Below, one piece after another: positions 54,140 through 60,779 of a DNA stretch of 64,000 nucleotides. The notes below the pieces were generated by a model. It ran no database searches. It worked only from the letters and a program-made list of their open reading frames with translations, and was not told the origin of the DNA. A program made the position numbers and the translations under genes. Each line of letters opens with the position of its first letter. Position 1 is the stretch's first letter. Origin of the DNA: Comamonadaceae bacterium UBA4962 (GTDB taxonomy: Bacteria; Pseudomonadota; Gammaproteobacteria; Burkholderiales; Burkholderiaceae_C); NCBI GenBank assembly GCA_002397315.1, contig DHAE01000018.1, forward strand, positions 26,400-90,399, given 5' to 3'.

Positions 54140-55149
54140 TACTGAACGAAACCCATGCGCGGCTTGGTCGACCCGCTGCGCGGCAGGTCGGCCACCTCGA
54201 CGGTGGAGCGGTGCTGCAGCCGCGCGTTGCCGAAGGCGGTCATGAGCGCGCGGCGCATTTCCCGCGGAGGCATCTGGGCCAGCACGTCCAGCACGTCGGC
54301 CGGCGGCTCGGGATCGACGAGGCGGCCCCAGTCGTGCCCGGCGCGGATGCCGCGGTACAGGTTGGCCGCGATCGTGCGCGCCTGCTCCGCCGAGGGGGCC
54401 TGCACCTCGAACACGTTCATGCGGTTCAGGATCGGCGCGGGAATGCCGCGCTCGTCGTTGGCGGTGGTGATCCAGATGACCTGGCTCGCGTCGATCGCGA
54501 TTTCCGCGAATTCGTCGGTGAAGCTCTGGGCAGTGTCATGCTCCAGCAGGCCGTAGAGCGCGCCCAGCGGGTCGTACTGCGCATCGGCGCTCGCCTTGTC
54601 GATTTCGTCGACCACGATGACGGGGTTGGCGTATTCGCCGTCCACCAGCGCCTCGAAGACCTTGCCGGGCCGCGCACCCTTCCACTGCGAGGACGAGCCC
54701 GAGAGCAGCCAGCCGGCGGTCATCGAGCTCATGGGCACGAGGTTCATGCCGGTGCCGAGCAGTTCGGCCAACTGGCGTGCGAAGTGTGTCTTGCCGATGC
54801 CGGGCGGGCCGATCAGCAGCATGGGCGTCACCTCCAGGCCGTCGCGGCTGTCCTGCGCCAGGGCGACGTGCCGCTTCACGTCGTCGAGCGCATCGGAGAA
54901 GTTGGGCAGTTGCTCGTAGAGGCCGGCCATGTCGGGCACGCCCGATGGCTTGACCTGGAAGCGCTCGGGGCCCCGTTCGAGCATGCGCTCGTAGACTGCG
55001 CGCAGGGTCTCGTACTCACGCTGGCTGCCGGCGTCCTGCAGACGGGCGAGGCGGCGCTCCACGTCGCCGGGCCGGAACACGTTGCGCAACTGGGCCACCG
55101 GCAGGCCCATCGAAGGCGATTGCGGGACAAGGCTGTGTGTCGTCGTCAT
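54139..55149 (-). CDS. Lon-like AAA+ ATPase without protease domain
   Basis: This 336-residue protein has an AAA+ module resembling the central ATPase of Lon: GPPGIGKTHFARQLAELL (Walker A, near residue 105), IVVDEIDKASADAQYDPLGALYGLLEHD (Walker B and sensor region near 165), and WITTANDERGIPAPILNRMNVFEV. No Ser-Lys protease domain follows. The N terminus (FRPGDVERRLARLQ) may bind a partner. AGGAG lies 7 bases before ATG 55149. It stands alone, so a client or partner is unknown. Confidence 0.8.
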   Translation of the reverse strand: MTTTHSLVPQSPSMGLPVAQLRNVFRPGDVERRLARLQDAGSQREYETLRAVYERMLERGPERFQVKPSGVPDMAGLYEQLPNFSDALDDVKRHVALAQDSRDGLEVTPMLLIGPPGIGKTHFARQLAELLGTGMNLVPMSSMTAGWLLSGSSSQWKGARPGKVFEALVDGEYANPVIVVDEIDKASADAQYDPLGALYGLLEHDTAQSFTDEFAEIAIDASQVIWITTANDERGIPAPILNRMNVFEVQAPSAEQARTIAANLYRGIRAGHDWGRLVDPEPPADVLDVLAQMPPREMRRALMTAFGNARLQHRSTVEVADLPRSGSTKPRMGFVQ

Positions 55150-55254
55150 GGCGCGCTCCTGGTTCGTTGGAGGGTGAGGGCACGCAACCATTCAAGCACA
55201 CAACATGCCGGCCTCCAACGGTGGAAAAACCCCGTCAACCGGTGGCAGTTGTCC

Positions 55255-55278
55255 GACAGCGACAGCGACAGCGACAGC
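55255..55278 (+). repeat. Four tandem GACAGC hexamers
   Basis: Four exact copies of GACAGC lie in the gap between the AAA+ gene and grxD. Six-base units could vary in number between strains. They are too short and lack the spacing for a CRISPR array. Nothing else is evident in 55150-55320 except the AAA+ ribosome site. Confidence 0.85.
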
Positions 55279-55321
55279 CCCTGCCACGGCAGGGCGCCCT
55301 CCGCCCGTGCCGCCGGACGTG

Positions 55322-55355
55322 AAAAAGCCGCCCGCGCACGAAGCGTCCGGGCGGC
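55322..55355 (-). terminator. Intrinsic terminator after grxD
   Basis: GCCGCCCG (55327-55334) pairs with CGGGCGGC (55348-55355), with an inner CGC/GCG pair. On the minus strand five U follow (55326-55322). It should end the hemA-prfA-prmC-grxD transcript. Confidence 0.85.
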
Positions 55356-55385
55356 CGGGCCAGGGTAGGCCGGGGTGGCCGGAGG

Positions 55386-55715
55386 TCAGGCCTGGGACTG
55401 GCCGCCCAGCACCTGCTGGAGTTCACCGGATTCGTACATCTCCATCATGATGTCGGAGCCGCCGATGAATTCGCCCTTCACGTAGAGCTGCGGGATCGTG
55501 GGCCAGTTGCTGTATTCCTTGATGCCCTGGCGGATTTCCGGATCTTCCAGGACGTTCACCGTGGCCAGGCCCTTCGGTTCGACGCCGCAGGCCTTGAGGA
55601 TCTGGATCGCGCGGCCGGAGAAGCCGCACATCGGGAAGCTGGCGTTCCCTTTCATGAAAAGCACCACGTCGTTGGATTTGACGAGGCTGTCGATGCGTTG
55701 CTGGGTGTCGCTCAT
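55386..55715 (-). CDS. grxD: Monothiol glutaredoxin GrxD
   Basis: This 109-residue protein has the CGFS active site near residue 30 (FPMCGFSGRAI), WPTIPQLYVKGEFIGGSDIMMEM and the usual length. It binds a [2Fe-2S] cluster with glutathione and helps iron-sulfur delivery. Gene order hemA-prfA-prmC-grxD is typical of betaproteobacteria. A 127-bp gap separates it from prmC. Confidence 0.96.
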   Translation of the reverse strand: MSDTQQRIDSLVKSNDVVLFMKGNASFPMCGFSGRAIQILKACGVEPKGLATVNVLEDPEIRQGIKEYSNWPTIPQLYVKGEFIGGSDIMMEMYESGELQQVLGGQSQA

Positions 55716-55842
55716 GGTGTGCTCCTGGTGGGGGCCGCGCGTGCGGCGATGGATGGGATTATTTCACTGCGGCCCCGGTTCGGGAGGCATGCACCATGTG
55801 GAGGCATGCGCCGCGGTTTCCAGAGGGGATGTCGGGATGGCG

Positions 55843-56685
55843 TCAGTATGGCCTGCGCCCGCCCGTGCAGCGTGCGTGGCCGGCCAGATCGGCGCGGCTC
55901 TGCACGTCGGTGAAGCCCCCGGCCCGCAGCAATGCCTGCACGGCACCGGCCTGGTTCCAGCCGTGCTCCAGCAGCAGCCAGCCGTCCGGCACCAGCCGCG
56001 CAGGCGCCTGCGCCACGATGGTGCGGATGTCGTCCAGGCCGTCGTGCCCGCTCGCCAGGGCCTCGCGTGGCTCGTGCACCAGCGCGGCCAGGTGCGGGTC
56101 GGCGTCTTCGATGTAGGGTGGGTTGGACACGATGGCGTCGAACGGGCCGGCGATGCCCTGCAGCCAGCGGGAGCGCACGAAGGCGACCGGCAGCCCGAGC
56201 CGCCGCGCATTGGCCTGGGCGACCTGCAGCGCCTCGGCACTGGCGTCGAGCGCCAGCACCCGCGCATCGGGACGCTCGTGCTGCAGCGCCAGGGCGATCG
56301 CGCCGCTGCCCGTGCCCAGGTCCGCCACGCGCGGGGCGGGCACCGGGCGCAGTACGTCCAGCGCCCAGTCCACCAGCGTCTCGGTGTCGGGGCGCGGATC
56401 GAGTACGCGCGCATCCACCTGCAGGGTCAGGCCGTAGAACGCCTTGCGGCCCGTGAGGTAGGCCACCGGCTCGCCGGCCCGGCGGCGAGCGCAGAGGCCG
56501 TCGAACGCGGCCCGGGCATCGGCGGGCAGGGCGTCGGTGTCGTGCGCCAGCAGCCAGGCGCGGCCGGCGTCGTGGCGGCCGAGCACGTGCAGCAGCAGCA
56601 TCTGCGCGTCGATGCGCGCCAGGCCCGCGGCCTGCGCATGCGCCAGCGCCGCGGCGAGGGTGGAGCCCGGCCCCGCGGCGGTCAC
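55843..56685 (-). CDS. prmC: Release-factor glutamine methyltransferase
   Basis: This 280-residue SAM-dependent enzyme methylates the Gln of the GGQ motif in release factors. VADLGTGSGAIALALQ near residue 118 is the SAM site and VSNPPYIED near 190 is the catalytic NPPY. GTG 56685 overlaps the prfA stop as GTGA, tightly coupling the modifying enzyme to its substrate's gene. The C terminus (HARCTGGRRPY) ends as in relatives. Confidence 0.94.
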   Translation of the reverse strand: MTAAGPGSTLAAALAHAQAAGLARIDAQMLLLHVLGRHDAGRAWLLAHDTDALPADARAAFDGLCARRRAGEPVAYLTGRKAFYGLTLQVDARVLDPRPDTETLVDWALDVLRPVPAPRVADLGTGSGAIALALQHERPDARVLALDASAEALQVAQANARRLGLPVAFVRSRWLQGIAGPFDAIVSNPPYIEDADPHLAALVHEPREALASGHDGLDDIRTIVAQAPARLVPDGWLLLEHGWNQAGAVQALLRAGGFTDVQSRADLAGHARCTGGRRPY

Positions 56686-57764
56686 GCGCCGGCTTCCAGG
56701 TCGGCCAGCAATTCGGCCTCGCGCGCATGGCGCAGCGCCTCCAGCACTTCGCCGAGGTCGCCTTCCATGATGGCGAGCAGTTTGTAGAGCGTGAGGTTGA
56801 TGCGGTGGTCGGTGAGCCGGCCCTGCGGGAAGTTGTAGGTGCGGATGCGGTCGGAGCGGTCGCCCGAGCCCACCAGGCCCTTGCGCAGCGCGGCCTCTTT
56901 CGCGGCGCGCTCGCTGCGCTCCTTTTCCTGGATGCGTGCCTGCAGCACCTGCAGCGCCTTGGCCTTGTTGCTGTGCTGGCTGCGGCCGTCCTGGCATTCG
57001 GCCACGATGCCGGTGGGCAGGTGGACCACGCGCACGGCGGAGTCGGTCTTGTTGATGTGCTGGCCGCCGGCACCGCTCGCGCGGAAGGTGTCGATCCGCA
57101 GGTCGGCCGGGTTCAGGGTGACGGCCTGCTGCTCGTCGGGCTCGGGCATCACGGCCACCGTGCAGGCGCTGGTGTGGATGCGGCCCTGGGTCTCGGTGGC
57201 GGGCACGCGCTGCACGCGGTGGCCGCCGGATTCGAAGCGCAGCGCGCCGTACACGCCGTCGCCTTCCACGCGCAGCACCACTTCCTTGTAGCCGCCGATC
57301 TCGTTGTCGCTGGCGCTCAGGATCTCCACCTTCCAGCCGGCCGTGGCCGCGTAGCGCGTGTACATGCGGGCCAGATCGCCCGCGAACAGCGCGGATTCGT
57401 CGCCGCCCGTGCCGGCGCGGATTTCCAGGAAGGCGTTGCGCGCGTCGTCCGGGTCGCGGGGCAGCAGCAGGCGCTGCAGTTCGTCCTCCAACTGCACCAG
57501 CTCGGCCTCGGCGGCGGTGATTTCCTCGCGCGCCATGTCGGCCATGTCGGGGTCGTCCAGCATCCCGCGGGCGCCGGCCAGGTCGGCCTCGCGCTGGCGG
57601 TAGCGCGCATAGCGGCCCGCCACCTGCGTCACCTCGGCATGCTCGCGCGAGATGGTGCGGTACTGGGCCATGTCGGACATGATGTCCTCGCGCGACAGCA
57701 GGAAGTCGAGCTCTTCGAGGCGCTGGGCGTAGCGCTCCAGCTGGCTTCTGAGGGAGGGTTTCAT
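56682..57764 (-). CDS. prfA: Peptide chain release factor 1
   Basis: This 360-residue factor reads UAG and UAA stops. IHTSACTVAVMPEPDEQ is the RF1 region before NPADLRIDTFRASGAGGQH, which holds the catalytic GGQ. SQHSNKAKALQVLQARI follows. It has the same length as E. coli RF1. ATG 57764 starts MKPSLRSQLERYAQRLEEL. The 130-bp gap to hemA upstream holds no recognised signal. Confidence 0.97.
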   Translation of the reverse strand: MKPSLRSQLERYAQRLEELDFLLSREDIMSDMAQYRTISREHAEVTQVAGRYARYRQREADLAGARGMLDDPDMADMAREEITAAEAELVQLEDELQRLLLPRDPDDARNAFLEIRAGTGGDESALFAGDLARMYTRYAATAGWKVEILSASDNEIGGYKEVVLRVEGDGVYGALRFESGGHRVQRVPATETQGRIHTSACTVAVMPEPDEQQAVTLNPADLRIDTFRASGAGGQHINKTDSAVRVVHLPTGIVAECQDGRSQHSNKAKALQVLQARIQEKERSERAAKEAALRKGLVGSGDRSDRIRTYNFPQGRLTDHRINLTLYKLLAIMEGDLGEVLEALRHAREAELLADLEAGA

Positions 57765-57894
57765 TCGTGGGAAAAGAGGAAGAGGGGGCGGCTGCGTTCG
57801 ATCGATCGCTTGATCCGTCTTCGCAGCGGGGGCATCCGGTCGCGGATGCGGAAGGCCGTCGGGGCCCGGGGGGAGGAAGGCGCGGCGGGCGCCG

Positions 57895-59193
57895 CTACAG
57901 GCCGCTCTTGGACTGCGAGCGCAGGAAGAGGCGCGAGACGGTCTGCGCCGTCTGGGCGCGCGTGTCGGCATCGCCCGCGCGCAGTTCGGCCAGGGTGCCG
58001 TGCAGCATCTTCTGCGTGAGGCCGCGCGAGAGCGCCTCCAGCACGGCGTCCAGGTCCTCGCCCTTGGCGAGCATCTTCTTGGCGCGCGCGATCTCCAGCG
58101 CACGCCACTCGTCCGTCTGCGCGTTGATCTGCTGGATCAGGGGCACCACGCCGCCGGCCGGGCTGCGCTGGTCCATCCAGTGCATGAAGCTCTGCACGCC
58201 CGCGTCGATGATCGCCTCGGCCTGCGCGACGGCGGCCTGGCGGCTCGCCTGCGCGGTCTGCACCACGCTCGCGAGGTCGTCCACGGTGTAGAGGTACACG
58301 TCTTCCAGCGCCTTCACCTCGGGCTCGATGTCGCGCGGCACGGCCAGGTCGACCATGAAGATCGGGCGGTGTCGGCGCTTTTTCAGCGCGCGCTCGACGG
58401 CGCCCAGGCCGATGATCGGCAGGCTGCTGGCCGTGCAGCTCACCACTGCGTCGAACTCGTGCAGGCGGTCGGGCAGGTCGGCCAGGCGCATGACCTCGCC
58501 GCCGAAACGCGTGGCGAGCTTTTCGCCGCGCTCCAGCGTGCGGTTGGCGATCGCGAGGCTCTTGGGGTTCTTGGCCGCGAAGTGGGTGGCGGCCAATTCG
58601 ATCATCTCGCCCGCGCCCACGAAGAGGATGCGGATCTCGGTCAGGTCTTCGAACAGCTGCCCGGCCAGGCGCACGGCGGCGGCGGCCATGCTGATGCTGT
58701 GGGCGCCGATCTCGGTGCTGGTGCGCACTTCCTTGGCGACGGCGAAGCTGCGCTGGAAGAGCTGGTTGAGCGTGGTGCCCAGCGCGCCGGCCGTTTCGGC
58801 CGCGCGCACCGCATCCTTCATCTGGCCGAGGATCTGCGCTTCGCCCAGCACCATCGAATCGAGTCCGCTCGCCACGCGGAACGCATGGCGCGCCACGAGG
58901 CCTTCTTCCAGCGTGTAGGAGTGCGAACGCAGCAGCGACGGGCTCACGCCGCCGCTCTGGGCCAGCCAGTCGAGCGTATGGTCGAGCGCGGGCTGGTGGC
59001 CGGCGCAGTAGATCTCGGTGCGGTTGCAGGTGGAGAGGATCGCGGTTTCCACCTGCGGATGGCGCGTGGCGCCGCCCAGCGACTGGCGCAGGCCCTGCAG
59101 CGTGGGCGCGATCTGGTCGATGGCGAACGCAAAACGACCGCGCAGATCGAGCGGCGCGGTCGTGTGGTTGATGCCGAGGGCCCAGACTGCCAT
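57895..59193 (-). CDS. hemA: Glutamyl-tRNA reductase
   Basis: This 432-residue enzyme reduces Glu-tRNA to glutamate-1-semialdehyde, the first step of haem synthesis. STCNRTEIY near residue 55 holds the catalytic Cys. GLDSMVLGEAQILGQMK follows near 108 and the NADPH-domain site VGAGEMIEL near 190. The C-terminal dimer helix is complete. ATG 59193 starts MAVWALGINHTTAPL. No ribosome site is visible; a TATAAT sits only six bases upstream (see the promoter entry). Confidence 0.96.
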   Translation of the reverse strand: MAVWALGINHTTAPLDLRGRFAFAIDQIAPTLQGLRQSLGGATRHPQVETAILSTCNRTEIYCAGHQPALDHTLDWLAQSGGVSPSLLRSHSYTLEEGLVARHAFRVASGLDSMVLGEAQILGQMKDAVRAAETAGALGTTLNQLFQRSFAVAKEVRTSTEIGAHSISMAAAAVRLAGQLFEDLTEIRILFVGAGEMIELAATHFAAKNPKSLAIANRTLERGEKLATRFGGEVMRLADLPDRLHEFDAVVSCTASSLPIIGLGAVERALKKRRHRPIFMVDLAVPRDIEPEVKALEDVYLYTVDDLASVVQTAQASRQAAVAQAEAIIDAGVQSFMHWMDQRSPAGGVVPLIQQINAQTDEWRALEIARAKKMLAKGEDLDAVLEALSRGLTQKMLHGTLAELRAGDADTRAQTAQTVSRLFLRSQSKSGL

Positions 59194-59199
59194 GCACGG

Positions 59200-59205
59200 A
59201 TTATA
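59200..59205 (-). promoter_or_regulatory. TATAAT -10-like box six bases before hemA start
   Basis: On the minus strand a perfect TATAAT (59205-59200) is followed by CCGTGC and then the hemA ATG. If used, transcription would begin at or near the A of ATG and give a leaderless mRNA, in line with the missing Shine-Dalgarno. No good -35 box is visible 16-18 bases upstream, which weakens the call. Confidence 0.4.
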
Positions 59206-59272
59206 AAATTTCCCACCCACCCGCGTGCTCCCCGCAGCACAAGGGCCTTGATCTGCGTCATGCCTTTGCGCT

Positions 59273-59548
59273 ATGAGCCCGACCGCTGCTGCCCTCCACC
59301 TGCTGAATTTCATGGCGCCTGCGCTCGGCGTGGCGCTGCTGCTGGCCTGCGCGGCTGCGGTTTTCTTTCGGGGGGCGCCCCGCATCGTCGGGTTCTGGGG
59401 GCAGGTGGGGCTGGGCTTCGCCGTGGGGCTGGCGGTGTGTGCCGCAGGGCTGGTGCTGGGAGGGCGGGATGGGAAGATGCTGACCTACGCGGCGCTGGTG
59501 GTGGCCTGCGGGACGGTGCAGTGGGTGCTGGTGCGAGGGTGGCGGTAG
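59273..59548 (+). CDS. Small three-helix membrane protein
   Basis: This 91-residue protein is almost wholly hydrophobic, with helices near residues 11-32 (NFMAPALGVALLLACAAAVF), 40-62 and 69-86. I do not recognise a named family, but the length and composition look like a real membrane protein rather than a chance frame. It is divergent from hemA, with the start in an 80-bp shared gap. Function unknown. Confidence 0.65.
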   Translation: MSPTAAALHLLNFMAPALGVALLLACAAAVFFRGAPRIVGFWGQVGLGFAVGLAVCAAGLVLGGRDGKMLTYAALVVACGTVQWVLVRGWR

Positions 59549-59682
59549 CGGCGTTTCCGCCGTGCTTTCCTGGTCAGCGGGCAGCCGTCCGATGCGGATC
59601 AAGGCTGGGCCATTGATTGCTGCTGCTGCGAGCGGGTGCCTGCGCCTTCCGCTCCCGCTCTGCTCACCTCGAGCCCCCATAT

Positions 59683-59718
59683 GACAAACCGCAGTCGCGG
59701 GACAAACCGCAATCGCGG
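59683..59718 (+). repeat. Two tandem 18-bp repeats upstream of the Bug receptor gene
   Basis: GACAAACCGCAGTCGCGG (59683-59700) is followed at once by GACAAACCGCAATCGCGG (59701-59718), 17 of 18 identical. They lie 93 bp before the Bug receptor start in a 262-bp gap that is otherwise featureless. They could be regulator-binding sites. Confidence 0.7.
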
Positions 59719-59810
59719 CAAAGCAGCCACAGGGTATTGCCCCGTGCTTTCCCGCCCCTTTCTTCCTAAGCTCCTGTCTCCATAACACCAACGTCCCGGA
59801 GACTCCCCCC

Positions 59811-60779
59811 ATGCGCTTGCGCACCTGGCTCACCGCCGCCGCCCTGGCCTGTACTTCCTTCGCCGTCCTCGCCCAGCCCGCCTTCCCGTCCAAGCCGATC
59901 CGCATCGTCGTGGGCTTCCCCGCCGGCGGCCCGCTGGACCAGCATGCGCGGCTGCTGACCGACAAGCTGCAGGCCGTGCTGGGCCAGCCCGTCGTGGTGG
60001 ACTACAAGGCCGGCGCGGGCGGCACGGTGGGCGCGCAGGACGTGATGAAGGCGCCGCCGGACGGCCACACGCTGATGCTGGCCAACACGGGCGTGATGGT
60101 CATCAACCCGGCGCTCTACAGCAAGCTGCCGTACGCCACGCTCAAGGACTTCACGCCCATCGCGCGCACGGCGATGCAGCCGCTGGCGCTGCTGGTGAAC
60201 CCGAAGCTGCCGGCGCAGAACCTGCAGGAGTTCATCGCCTATGCCAAGGCGCGGCCGGGGCAGGTGAACTTCGGTTCGGCAGGCAACGGGGGCATCAGCC
60301 ATCTGGTGCCGGAGATGTTCAAGACGGCGACGGGGCTGTTCATGGTGCACATCCCGTACCGCGGCAGCGCGCCGGCCTTCACCGACCTGATGGGCGGGCA
60401 GGTGCAGTTCATGGCCGAGAGCATTCCGCAGGCGGCTGCCTACCACAAGCAGGGCAAAGTGCGTGCGCTGGCCGTCACCAGCCGCGAGCGCAATCCGGCG
60501 CTGCCCGACGTGCCCACGGTGATCGAGAGCGGGTTGAAGAACTTCGAGGTGGTGGGTTTCTACGGCTTCCTGGCGCCGGCCGGCACGCCGAAGGACGTGG
60601 TGGCCAAGCTCAGCGATGCGTTCGGCCAGGTCATGCAGTCGCCCGACGTGAAGAACCGCATGGTGGCGCAGGGCGCCGATCCGGCCTTCCTGGGCGCCGA
60701 TGCGTTCGCCAGTTTCCTGGCGGCGGAGATGCCGCGCTGGGCGACGGCGGTGCAGCAGTCCGGCGCCAAGCTGGATTGA
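59811..60779 (+). CDS. Bug-family (tripartite tricarboxylate transporter) substrate-binding protein
   Basis: This 322-residue periplasmic protein has a signal peptide (residues 1-22, cleaved near VLA-QP) and the Bug/TctC fold: KPIRIVVGFPAGGPLDQHAR near 28, VDYKAGAGGTVGAQDV near 63, VNFGSAGNGGISHL near 145 and HIPYRGSAPAFTDLMGGQVQFM near 175. Such proteins bind carboxylates or related small molecules, often with no transporter genes nearby, as here. They are greatly expanded in Burkholderiales. GGAGA lies 8 bases before ATG 59811. The ligand cannot be told. Confidence 0.92.
   Translation: MRLRTWLTAAALACTSFAVLAQPAFPSKPIRIVVGFPAGGPLDQHARLLTDKLQAVLGQPVVVDYKAGAGGTVGAQDVMKAPPDGHTLMLANTGVMVINPALYSKLPYATLKDFTPIARTAMQPLALLVNPKLPAQNLQEFIAYAKARPGQVNFGSAGNGGISHLVPEMFKTATGLFMVHIPYRGSAPAFTDLMGGQVQFMAESIPQAAAYHKQGKVRALAVTSRERNPALPDVPTVIESGLKNFEVVGFYGFLAPAGTPKDVVAKLSDAFGQVMQSPDVKNRMVAQGADPAFLGADAFASFLAAEMPRWATAVQQSGAKLD

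Noticed and set aside
55255..55278. GACAGC tandem copies as a possible CRISPR array
   Set aside because: Units are six bases with no spacers, and no cas gene is present anywhere in the window.
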